Source: CAZQEZ01 sp964592475 (GTDB lineage Bacteria; Bacteroidota; Bacteroidia; Cytophagales; Cyclobacteriaceae). From it: a stretch of DNA of 5,897 bases. The notes beneath the pieces are model-generated. The model was not told the origin of the DNA and made no database searches. It saw only the letters and a program-made list of their open reading frames with translations. How positions within the stretch are numbered: position 1 is the stretch's first letter; each line of letters opens with the position of its first letter. The position numbers and the translations under genes were made by a program. Location: positions 1 to 5,897 of the forward strand of contig CAZQEZ010000222.1 in assembly GCA_964592475.1 (NCBI GenBank). Direction: 5' to 3'. Below, one piece after another: positions 1 through 5,842 of this stretch.

Positions 1-4
1 CCCT

Positions 5-18
5 GTCCGCCAGCGGAC
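5..18. repeat. GC-rich perfect palindrome (REP-like fragment)
   Basis: GTCCGC (5-10), a CA centre, then GCGGAC (13-18) form a perfect 6-bp inverted repeat. It is far more GC-rich than the surrounding DNA and directly precedes the octamer array. Short GC-rich dyads of this kind are common as intergenic palindromes in Bacteroidota genomes. It could be the arm of a larger element lying left of the window or a terminator stem for a gene outside it; no T-tract follows on the plus strand. Confidence 0.5.
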
Positions 19-22
19 CATT

Positions 23-72
23 ATTTGGGTATTTGGGTATTTGGTTATTTCGGGTATTTGGGTATTTCGGGT
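23..72. repeat. G-rich 8/9-bp tandem array (ATTTGGGT / ATTTCGGGT)
   Basis: Six head-to-tail units fill this stretch without spacers: ATTTGGGT (23-30, 31-38), ATTTGGTT (39-46), ATTTCGGGT (47-55), ATTTGGGT (56-63) and ATTTCGGGT (64-72). The period is 8 bp, or 9 bp when a C is inserted before GGG. GGG tracts fall at 27-29, 35-37, 52-54, 60-62 and 69-71, so the plus strand could fold as a G-quadruplex, although one loop would be 14 nt. The units do not keep a reading frame over the array, and no gene overlaps it. Slippage-driven growth is the simplest origin; a function is not evident. Confidence 0.85.
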
Positions 73-84
73 CAAAACAAAAGC

Positions 85-116
85 AAATAAACACATAAAC
101 GAATCAACAAATCAAC
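85..116. repeat. A-rich 8-bp tandem array (NNATNAAC)
   Basis: Four contiguous octamers share the frame NNATNAAC: AAATAAAC (85-92), ACATAAAC (93-100), GAATCAAC (101-108) and AAATCAAC (109-116). A 12-base A-rich spacer (73-84) separates them from the G-rich array on the left. The period equals that of the ATTTGGGT units although the sequence is unrelated, and the same A-rich family returns at 149-172. Confidence 0.8.
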
Positions 117-119
117 ATT

Positions 120-172
120 ATTTGGGTATTTGGGTATTTCGGGTAAACACATAAACGAATAAACGAATAAAC
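120..172. repeat. Second copy of the composite octamer array
   Basis: The G-rich then A-rich order is repeated: ATTTGGGT (120-127, 128-135), ATTTCGGGT (136-144), a 4-base junction, then ACATAAAC (149-156), GAATAAAC (157-164) and GAATAAAC (165-172). Together with 56-116 this forms a higher-order repeat in which a block of ATTTGGGT-type units alternates with a block of NNATNAAC units. The final A-rich units run into the 55-bp inverted repeat that begins at 168. Confidence 0.8.
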
Positions 173-222
173 ATTTATTTGGTATTTCGGGTGGAGTGAA
201 ATAGCAGAAATCTTAACTTTAA
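168..222 (+). repeat. 55-bp inverted repeat, left copy, with REP-like stem-loop
   Basis: These 55 bases are the exact reverse complement of 5843-5897, with no mismatch; base 223 is the first to differ on the inner side. Within the copy, GGTATTTC (181-188) and GAAATAGC (198-205) pair as an 8-bp stem with one G-G mismatch around a 9-nt loop, giving a REP-like hairpin. It lies just past the stop codon of the BON-domain gene, so it could also act as that gene's transcript end, but there is no strong U-tract. The outer arm ATTTCGGGT (184-192) is identical to a unit of the neighbouring array. Confidence 0.9.
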
Positions 223-235
223 TATTTTGAATAGT

Positions 236-1723
236 TTAGTTTTCAGGAATATCAATTGATACATCAAGATTGTTATCAACAAATACAGCACCTGCCTCGT
301 AGGCATTTTTTTCGGCATAACGGTATTCTTCATAAGTTTCTACTGTTCCGCTAAGCGTTGCCTGGCCATTGTTTACATTCACTATAACTTCATCTACATT
401 TACAAAAGGCGACCAAATGAATTGCTCTTGTATATCTTCTTTAATTTCCTCATCAGATTTTGGAGATTCAACGGGGATTGCAGAATTATCGTCCGTTATC
501 CAACCACCATAGTAGCCAATTGGATAATCATCATCTACTGTTAATCGATTTCTTACGTTTTCTACCCCTGCTAAGGTGCCAGCAATATCTTCAGCCAGTC
601 TTTTTTCATAATAGTTATCTACAGCTCCATCTAAATATACAGTATCATCATAAACAGTAATATCAATTAAATTTTCATTTAAATAAGGATCCCATTGATA
701 AGCATCTTCTAAACTTTTACTAATTACAGAATCAGGTACTTGTTCAGATGTGGTTACATCAATCTGATTTTTTACTTGCCAAATACCTACAATATTTTTT
801 GCGGTTTCTTCAGCTGCTCGTTTAGCCTCTAAATTTTCAACTTCACCTGATAAATTAGCTATCCCGTTTTCTACTTCAACACTAATATTAAAACTTGAAA
901 CTCGAGGATCATATAAAAAAGCATCTAAAATTGCCTGCCGGGTTTTGTCCATAGAAATACTACTATATTTTTCTTCGCGAAACGCTTCATCGCGAGCCCA
1001 TTTTTCTACATTAAGATTAGCAGACTTTACATTCTCCACACCTGAAACCCAAGCTATTTTTTGAGCATAATTTTTCTCCCAGGCACTCCCTACCGTACCC
1101 GATAATTTCACCTCTCCATCTTTTACTGCAACCTCAATCAAATCCCCATCTATTCGTGCATTCATTAATAAAAATTTTTCAATTTCCGCTGCTATCTTTT
1201 CATCGACCCTGTTATTTTTTGATACAAATGAGATATTATTATCAAGGCTGGTAACACCATAAATACCTGCAGTTACTTTGCCTGCAAGGTTTGCTTCTTG
1301 CCAGGAATGAGCAACTCCTGATATTTGCACTTTACCACCTGCCACTTTTACACGAAGATTTTCAATAGTTGGCGCATATTTTTGCTTAAGGCGATTTTTA
1401 ATTCTTTCTGCAATTTTCTCATCACTCACTAGCTTTTGCTTTACCTCAAGTAAATTTACTACTCCTCTTACTCCAGTTACTGCTGAAGCAATATCTTCTG
1501 CATGCATAACAGCCAGTAAATTATTAGCAATGCCCTTTATTCGGACAATACCCTGATTAGTGATAACTTCCATTTTGCTGACATCAATTTCCTGAGCATT
1601 TTGTAGTTTATTTATAATCGTCTGACTTATATCCTGATCGTCGATTAAATTATCTTGCGCATTACAAATGCTCAATGATGCGAAAACAAAGAATATTATC
1701 AGACTTATATTTTTAAAAATCAT
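236..1723 (-). CDS. Exported protein with six BON domains
   Basis: This 495-residue protein begins with a hydrophobic signal peptide (about residues 1-22, likely cut after NA-22 before QDN), so it should act in the periplasm or at the outer membrane. C20 is preceded by I19, which fits a lipobox poorly. Six BON domains follow, at roughly 31-96, 101-167, 173-239, 259-324, 330-396 and 424-490. Each shows the [DN]G-x-V-x-L-x-G type hairpin (for example G129-G136, D202-G209, N286-G293, N452-G459) and a closing GV-x-x-V-x-N strand. Known BON proteins (OsmY and DolP families) bind envelope phospholipid or stabilise the cell envelope under stress; six copies is more than those have. Residues 397-423 form an acidic insert with a GYYGGW motif (403-408). 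The gene starts 16 bases after the upstream membrane-protein gene and is the last of that operon. The start has no Shine-Dalgarno, which is usual for Bacteroidota. The exact role is unknown. Confidence 0.9.
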   Translation of the reverse strand: MIFKNISLIIFFVFASLSICNAQDNLIDDQDISQTIINKLQNAQEIDVSKMEVITNQGIVRIKGIANNLLAVMHAEDIASAVTGVRGVVNLLEVKQKLVSDEKIAERIKNRLKQKYAPTIENLRVKVAGGKVQISGVAHSWQEANLAGKVTAGIYGVTSLDNNISFVSKNNRVDEKIAAEIEKFLLMNARIDGDLIEVAVKDGEVKLSGTVGSAWEKNYAQKIAWVSGVENVKSANLNVEKWARDEAFREEKYSSISMDKTRQAILDAFLYDPRVSSFNISVEVENGIANLSGEVENLEAKRAAEETAKNIVGIWQVKNQIDVTTSEQVPDSVISKSLEDAYQWDPYLNENLIDITVYDDTVYLDGAVDNYYEKRLAEDIAGTLAGVENVRNRLTVDDDYPIGYYGGWITDDNSAIPVESPKSDEEIKEDIQEQFIWSPFVNVDEVIVNVNNGQATLSGTVETYEEYRYAEKNAYEAGAVFVDNNLDVSIDIPEN

Positions 1724-1739
1724 ATTAATTAATTTTAAT

Positions 1740-2141
1740 TCAAGAAAAAACTGCGATCAATATAGGAATTATTAAAATAACCACTAGCAACCATAAGAAA
1801 GCGTAAAGCGCACCTTTGGATTGGTCAGGAGCCTTAGTGTGATTTTCAGTGGCTTTTTTTCTTTTTTTACTTGGTAATGCAGCTGAAAGCAAAAGAGATA
1901 CTAATATACCTATAAATAACATGGGCACCCATGCTACACCTTCTATAGCAGGTCCGAATGGATGCAGCCAAAAGCTGGCTGCCCATATGCCTAAAAATAT
2001 TACAAAGAAAAAAGGCATAAAGCGAGCCCAAGGCCCTTTATTTTTAAGAACAAACCAATAAATAACTGTTATACCTACCGCAATAACAACTGAAAACAGT
2101 ATTCCATACCAGTTTAAAGTTTCACTAAATATCCTATCCAT
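1740..2141 (-). CDS. Four-helix membrane protein, paralogue of its upstream neighbour
   Basis: I do not recognise a named family for this 133-residue protein. It has four hydrophobic segments at about residues 12-31, 41-59, 67-89 and 112-132, with a basic loop (SKKRKK, 91-96) before the last helix. Conserved-looking motifs are KNKGPW (33-38), WAASFWL-x-P-x-GP (53-64) and GVAWVP (68-73). The protein encoded just upstream shares these motifs at a constant offset of 8 residues; over residues 33-90, 33 of 58 positions are identical by my count, so the pair arose by tandem duplication. The gene sits 13 bases after that paralogue and 16 bases before the BON gene, which indicates one transcript and suggests a membrane partner for the periplasmic BON protein (inference). 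There is no Shine-Dalgarno before the ATG. The protein is likely to lie in the inner membrane. Confidence 0.85.
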   Translation of the reverse strand: MDRIFSETLNWYGILFSVVIAVGITVIYWFVLKNKGPWARFMPFFFVIFLGIWAASFWLHPFGPAIEGVAWVPMLFIGILVSLLLSAALPSKKRKKATENHTKAPDQSKGALYAFLWLLVVILIIPILIAVFS

Positions 2142-2154
2142 AAAAATTATTTTA

Positions 2155-2547
2155 TTATGCTAAATAATAGCCAATTACTACAGCAATTACTAGTAATACC
2201 ATTAATAACCAGAAATAAATATTGAATGTGGAAAAATTACCTGATTCTTTAATTTCAGGATTCATTTTTCGATTATGTTGTATCGTCTCTCTATTGCTTG
2301 GTGGTACTGCTGCTGAAACAATAAGAGCAATTAAAACTCCGAAAAATGCAATCGGTATCCAGGCTACACCAATTACAAATGGACCTTGAGGCGTAAGCCA
2401 TAAACTTGCTGCCCAAACTGCCAGAAAAATAATTAAGAAAAAAGCCCATATTGTACCCCATGGGCCTTTGTTTTTAAACCCAAGGGCAAAAACGACAGTA
2501 ATAATAATAGCAATAATTAATGAAAAAATAACTTCTGCAAATCCCAT
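2155..2547 (-). CDS. Four-helix membrane protein, first gene of the paralogous pair
   Basis: This 130-residue protein has four hydrophobic segments at about 5-24, 32-51, 60-81 and 110-129. Between helices 3 and 4 lies a polar, mixed-charge loop (about 83-105) that differs completely from the loop of its downstream paralogue. The shared core carries KNKGPW (25-30), WAASLWL-x-P-x-GP (45-56) and GVAWIP (60-65); the tryptophans and the proline-glycine turns are the best-kept residues between the copies. I know of no characterised function, and the name should stay hypothetical membrane protein. An in-frame TAA six codons upstream fixes the start region. The leader is A/T-rich without a Shine-Dalgarno. 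The phosphoribosyltransferase gene ends 78 bases upstream on the same strand; no convincing Bacteroidota promoter (TTG with TAnnTTTG) could be picked out in that gap, so read-through from it is possible. Confidence 0.85.
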   Translation of the reverse strand: MGFAEVIFSLIIAIIITVVFALGFKNKGPWGTIWAFFLIIFLAVWAASLWLTPQGPFVIGVAWIPIAFFGVLIALIVSAAVPPSNRETIQHNRKMNPEIKESGNFSTFNIYFWLLMVLLVIAVVIGYYLA

Positions 2548-2625
2548 AATCTTAAAAAATCTTTATAAACCTAACAGCACAAACCCGGCACTTGTTATCA
2601 ATGCACTATTGAACAACGGGAGTAA

Positions 2626-3252
2626 TCAGGTTTGCTTAATAACTGTTGTAAAATCTTTATCAGATAAATTATCGAAATTTTCATAATAGCCAGCTATATT
2701 ATCAACTGTTTCCGGCATATGCAGGCATACAATCTCATCTACATAATTGTGAAGTTTACGTAATGATCGGTAGGTGGCTACTGGAACCGCAAGTACTTTT
2801 TTGGCGGGATTTTCCTTTTGCAACAGTTGCAAAGTTGCCAGCATGGTACTTCCTGTTGTTATGCCGTCATCAGTTAGTATAATAGTTTTTTGTTGAAGCG
2901 ATGGTTGGTTGTTGAGTATATTGTTACTACTCAACTCCTCAATTAATTTGTTTCTTAATTTTTCGATTTGCTTTGATACTTTACCCTTTTCTATTTCCAT
3001 ATCCTGATCAATTACAATATGGTTGATAGATAATGCACCAATATTTATTTCATTTGAATCCGGATGTTTTATTTTTTTAATTTGCGCAAAATATATAGGT
3101 AAATTTAATTCTTCTGAAAGTATTTTCCCTATAGGTATACCGCCATTGGGTATTGATAAAATAATTGAATCTGTTCCCCTATATTTATTTAAAAGTCTTA
3201 TTAGCTTACTTGCAGCATCTCTCCTGTTCTTGTAAAATGGCTTAACTTTCAT
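2626..3252 (-). CDS. Putative phosphoribosyltransferase (COG1926 type)
   Basis: The 208-residue protein is a type I phosphoribosyltransferase. The PRPP-binding signature is at 124-136, with the acidic pair D128-D129 followed by GITTGST. An N-terminal PNGG loop (35-38) corresponds to the PRGG loop of the family, and the C-terminal part contains DEIVCLHMPE (172-181) followed by GYY-E-NF and a SDKD segment, the arrangement I associate with COG1926 proteins. This whole length is normal for that group, whose natural substrate is not established; members occur in dormancy and stress gene sets, for example the mycobacterial DosR regulon. No signal peptide is seen, so it is cytoplasmic. The start is set by a strong GGAGG 7 bases upstream, unusual here. 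Two 60-base samples from the 5' two thirds (2941-3000, 3061-3120) are only about 23% GC, lower than samples from its neighbours, which may hint at a separate origin. It may lead the downstream membrane/BON operon. Confidence 0.85.
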   Translation of the reverse strand: MKVKPFYKNRRDAASKLIRLLNKYRGTDSIILSIPNGGIPIGKILSEELNLPIYFAQIKKIKHPDSNEINIGALSINHIVIDQDMEIEKGKVSKQIEKLRNKLIEELSSNNILNNQPSLQQKTIILTDDGITTGSTMLATLQLLQKENPAKKVLAVPVATYRSLRKLHNYVDEIVCLHMPETVDNIAGYYENFDNLSDKDFTTVIKQT

Positions 3253-3259
3253 TTTACAT

Positions 3260-3264
3260 CCTCC
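3260..3264 (-). promoter_or_regulatory. Strong Shine-Dalgarno of the phosphoribosyltransferase gene
   Basis: On the minus strand the leader reads AAAAGGAGGATG, with GGAGG separated by 7 bases from the ATG at 3252. The match to the 16S rRNA tail extends to AAGGAGG. The ATG that overlaps the GGAGG is followed at once by TAA and cannot be the start. No other gene in the window has a site of this strength, in line with the low use of Shine-Dalgarno sequences in Bacteroidota. Confidence 0.75.
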
Positions 3265-3353
3265 TTTTCTAGTTTAAAAAATAAGTTCTATACTATTTTA
3301 AAAGGTAGCTGTAATAAATGTTTATAAGTCATTCTAATATACTTAATTTTTTG

Positions 3354-4013
3354 TTATGTTAAAAAATCTAGTTGCTCTTTCAGTATTTCAAAGTTTAGGA
3401 GATTTAAGTTGTTTACATTCACCACTTTTCTATCCGTTAATTCCTTTTTATAATTTAAGGCAATTACCGGAATATTAGCGGCTATCCCACCTCTTATGCC
3501 GTTGATTGAATCTTCAATTATCAGGCATTCAGTGTTGTCAAAACCAAGTCTGTCTCTGCACCTGTTAAAAATTTCAGGATCCGGTTTTGCCTTTTCCAGC
3601 TGATTGCCCGCAATAACAAATTCAAAGTAACGCCACAATTCCAGCTTTTTCAAAATTGCCTCTGCTATCTGGTAAGTGCCGGAAGTGGCCACGCACAATT
3701 TTATAATGTGCTTATGCAAATCTTTAATCAATTCTTTTACACCTTCAATTACCGGTAAATCATCCAGCGAATCAAGCATTTTTATAAAACGTTCGATTTT
3801 ATCCGGCAACATAATATTTGCGTCTAATGCCACGCCATATTTTTTCGCGAGCAACTGGTAGGTCTCTGCTTCTGAAATGCCGGCATATTCACAATACTCC
3901 TGGTAAGAAATATCAATTCCCTTTTCCAGAAACATTTCTTTTTCTACCTGGTAGTGCAGCGGCTCACTATTGACGATTACGCCATCAAAATCAAATATTA
4001 CAGCTTTCAGCAT
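3354..4013 (-). CDS. HAD-IA hydrolase, beta-phosphoglucomutase-like (sugar phosphatase candidate)
   Basis: From the ATG at 4013 this is a 219-residue cytoplasmic haloacid dehalogenase-fold enzyme. Motif I is DFDGV with nucleophile D8 and acid/base D10, motif II is T110/S111 in VATSGT, motif III is K143 in the KPDPEIF segment, and motif IV is E167-D168 in IIEDS. A helical C1 cap lies between residues 16 and about 90, and H20 follows the SEPL turn as in beta-phosphoglucomutases. The G-x-S-R cap motif of true beta-phosphoglucomutase reads GISE here (45-48), so a phosphatase acting on a small phospho-sugar or similar metabolite is more likely than a mutase; the substrate cannot be read from sequence. 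An in-frame ATG at 4070 would add 19 residues with no family counterpart. I prefer 4013 because family members typically begin M-[LIK]-x-A-V-[IL]-F-D and an AAGAG lies 4 bases before it. The gene is 101 bases upstream of the phosphoribosyltransferase gene and divergent from the fucosidase. Confidence 0.88.
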   Translation of the reverse strand: MLKAVIFDFDGVIVNSEPLHYQVEKEMFLEKGIDISYQEYCEYAGISEAETYQLLAKKYGVALDANIMLPDKIERFIKMLDSLDDLPVIEGVKELIKDLHKHIIKLCVATSGTYQIAEAILKKLELWRYFEFVIAGNQLEKAKPDPEIFNRCRDRLGFDNTECLIIEDSINGIRGGIAANIPVIALNYKKELTDRKVVNVNNLNLLNFEILKEQLDFLT

Positions 4014-4070
4014 AGGCTCTTTTTGAGCAAAATTAGTATTCCTTGGTAATCTGTATAGGAAATAGGACAT

Positions 4071-4326
4071 TTAATTTACCCATGGGGTGGTGATTTCAGC
4101 CATCAGTGCCTCAATTTTAAAATTAGAGATGTATTTACAACTGTTAATTTAAATACCGGGGATTTTATGTTGAAATGGAATTTTAGCCTTAAGCTTCCAG
4201 CTTATCTATGGATATTTTCAATGGTTTACTAACTCTAAAAAGAAAATTTTCAGTTTTAGTATTTAAGTATCAAAAACTAACACTATATTAGTTCCTCATT
4301 CATGAATTTCATAAAATCTAAAAATT
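4071..4326. other. Divergent intergenic region with small dyads
   Basis: This AT-rich spacer should hold the promoters of the HAD gene (minus) and the fucosidase gene (plus). I could not identify a convincing TTG/TAnnTTTG Bacteroidota promoter on either strand. Visible dyads are AATTTTAAAATT (4113-4124, a perfect 12-bp palindrome flanked by CTC and GAG), TAAGCT-tcc-AGCTTA (4190-4204), AACTAA with TTAGTT (4275-4280 and 4288-4293, 7-nt loop) and the 10-bp palindrome ATTCATGAAT (4298-4307), 19 bases before the fucosidase start. Any could be an operator, but short AT dyads arise easily by chance in DNA of this composition. No gene or RNA is seen here. Confidence 0.4.
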
Positions 4327-5718
4327 ATGTGGAGATTATTATCAATTACTATTGCTGCATTCATGCTGATAACAGCATGCCAGCAAAAAAAACAACAGGA
4401 TACAAAAGCATCCCTTGAAGATCCTAAAAACTACCTCGACGAAACTGAGGCTGAAAAAGAAGCCCGCATGGAGTGGTGGAAAGATGCCCGCTTCGGTATG
4501 TTTATCCACTGGGGCCTTTATGCAGTACCCGCCGGTGAATACAAAGGCGATCAAGTAGAAGGTATAGGCGAATGGATCATGAACAGCCTGAATATTCCTA
4601 TAGATGAATATGAGCAGTTCGCTAAAAAGTTTAATCCAACCAAGTACGATGCACAAGAGTGGGTTCGTATTGCCAAAGATGCCGGAATGAAGTACATCGT
4701 GATTACTTCTAAGCATCACGATGGCTTTGCCCTCTGGGATTCGAAAGTTACCGATTGGGATGTGGTAGATGCCACTCCTTATGAAAAAGACCTGCTGAAG
4801 CAGCTAGCCGATGCCTGCCGGGAAGAAGGAATCAAGCTTTGCTTCTACCACAGTATCATGGACTGGCATCACCCGGATGCGCAGGCCATGTGGGAACCAA
4901 ATTATAACCAGGGCCGTGACAGCGAAAATGTTAATCCCAACTTTCAAAAATACATTGATGAATACATGAAACCTCAACTGAAGGAATTATTGACAGAATA
5001 TGGAGACATTGGCGTAATGTGGTTTGATGGTGAATGGGTACCGGCTTACACCAGTGAGATGGGCAAAGAAGTATATAATTATGTACGCAATTTGCAGCCA
5101 GACATTATTATCAACAACCGGGTAGATAAAGGTAGGAAAGGCATGGAAGGACTGGATGCAGAGGGAGATTTTGCCGGTGACTTTGGTACTCCGGAACAGG
5201 AAATCCCCGATACTGGTATGCCTGGTGTTGATTGGGAATCGTGTATGACCATGAACGATACCTGGGGCTATAAAAGCTTCGATGACAACTGGAAATCTAA
5301 CGAAACTCTGATAACCAATTTAATTGACATCGTGTCAAAAGGTGGTAATTTCCTGCTCAACGTAGGCCCTACCGCTGAAGGTTTAATCCCACAACCCAGT
5401 GTAGAAAGGCTGAAAGCAATGGGTGATTGGATGGAGGTAAATGGTGAGTCTATTTATGGTGCACAGGCTAGTCCGTTTGCAGCGCCGGAATGGGGGCGGT
5501 TCACCCAAAAAGATGGATTTATTTATGCACATATTTTTGAGTGGCCTGAAGATGGCAAATTATTGATTCCGTCGATTACTATCAAAAAAGCTTATTTATT
5601 GGCAGATGTAGATAAAAAAGAGCTAATGATGAATAAATATGAAGAAACGCTGGAGGTTTCTTTACCATCCACTGCCCCAAATCCTATAGCATCGGTAGTA
5701 GTATTGGAAATGGAGTAA
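4327..5718 (+). CDS. Lipoprotein alpha-L-fucosidase (GH29)
   Basis: The 463-residue protein is a glycoside hydrolase family 29 enzyme, which removes alpha-linked L-fucose from glycans with retention of configuration. A lipoprotein signal ends at C18 (lipobox ITAC, 15-18). The catalytic barrel spans about 45-375 and a beta-sandwich domain about 380-463. Substrate-site motifs are FGMFIHWGLYAVPAGEY (56-72), KHHDGF (129-134) and FYHSIMDWHHPD (173-184). The nucleophile is D234 in WFDG; the acid/base is probably E290 or E292 in the TPEQE segment by distance from D234 (family knowledge, not proven here). Length is normal and nothing is broken. The residues after C18 (QQKKQQ) are neutral to basic, unlike the acidic surface-export signals of some Bacteroidota, so a periplasmic location is favoured. 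No SusC/SusD, transporter or fucose catabolism gene is adjacent. The start has an A/T-rich leader without Shine-Dalgarno. One 60-base sample (4501-4560) is about 48% GC. Confidence 0.95.
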   Translation: MWRLLSITIAAFMLITACQQKKQQDTKASLEDPKNYLDETEAEKEARMEWWKDARFGMFIHWGLYAVPAGEYKGDQVEGIGEWIMNSLNIPIDEYEQFAKKFNPTKYDAQEWVRIAKDAGMKYIVITSKHHDGFALWDSKVTDWDVVDATPYEKDLLKQLADACREEGIKLCFYHSIMDWHHPDAQAMWEPNYNQGRDSENVNPNFQKYIDEYMKPQLKELLTEYGDIGVMWFDGEWVPAYTSEMGKEVYNYVRNLQPDIIINNRVDKGRKGMEGLDAEGDFAGDFGTPEQEIPDTGMPGVDWESCMTMNDTWGYKSFDDNWKSNETLITNLIDIVSKGGNFLLNVGPTAEGLIPQPSVERLKAMGDWMEVNGESIYGAQASPFAAPEWGRFTQKDGFIYAHIFEWPEDGKLLIPSITIKKAYLLADVDKKELMMNKYEETLEVSLPSTAPNPIASVVVLEME

Positions 5719-5751
5719 GTGAAAAAGGGTTCTATGTGAAATTGTGTGGAT

Positions 5752-5780
5752 AGTTGAATTTCAACTTATTGTTTGTTATT
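5752..5780 (+). terminator. Possible terminator of the fucosidase gene
   Basis: AGTTGA (5752-5757) and TCAACT (5761-5766) form a perfect 6-bp stem with an ATT loop, 34 bases after the stop codon. A T-rich but interrupted stretch follows (TATTGTTTGTTATT). TGTGAAA (5735-5741) and TTTCACA (5788-5794) can also pair around it, extending the structure. The stem is short and AT-rich, so it is a weak candidate for factor-independent termination. Confidence 0.4.
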
Positions 5781-5813
5781 GTATTATTTTCACAATCTTT
5801 ATCTAAATAATAC
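5781..5813 (+). repeat. 9-bp inverted repeat downstream of fucosidase
   Basis: GTATTATTT (5781-5789) and AAATAATAC (5805-5813) are perfect reverse complements with a 15-nt loop. The stem is nearly all A-T. It may be an alternative transcript-end structure or a chance dyad; it competes with the longer-range pairing TGTGAAA/TTTCACA noted for the terminator candidate. Confidence 0.35.
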
Positions 5814-5842
5814 TACATAATTAATTAAATGTTTTAGTTGGG

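Noticed and set aside
85..172. CRISPR-like array
   Set aside because: The units are 8 bp, contiguous and variable, with no unique spacers of 25-40 bp and no cas gene nearby.
236..300. Truncation or frameshift at the 3' end of the BON gene caused by the adjacent repeat
   Set aside because: The sixth BON domain is complete up to its closing strand, and the stop falls 14 bases before the repeat begins, so the gene looks intact.
460..660. 66-codon plus-strand open frame inside the BON gene, and similar frames at 1849-2061, 2468-2686, 3023-3235 and 3676-3861
   Set aside because: All oppose clear coding genes and encode low-complexity or meaningless translations; 2468-2686 also crosses two real genes and their spacer.
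3253..3353. Promoter for the phosphoribosyltransferase gene (a TTACAG, 16-base gap, TATAGA arrangement on the minus strand)
   Set aside because: It resembles a sigma-70 site of Proteobacteria more than the Bacteroidota TTG/TAnnTTTG form, and such matches are frequent in AT-rich spacers.
4014..4070. 19-residue N-terminal extension of the HAD protein from the ATG at 4070
   Set aside because: HAD-IA proteins normally begin one to seven residues before the DxD motif, the extension has no signal-peptide character, and the ATG at 4013 has an AAGAG upstream. It remains possible.
4342..4719. 125-codon open frame on the minus strand inside the fucosidase gene
   Set aside because: It lies entirely antisense to a well-supported GH29 gene, and its translation shows no recognisable domain.
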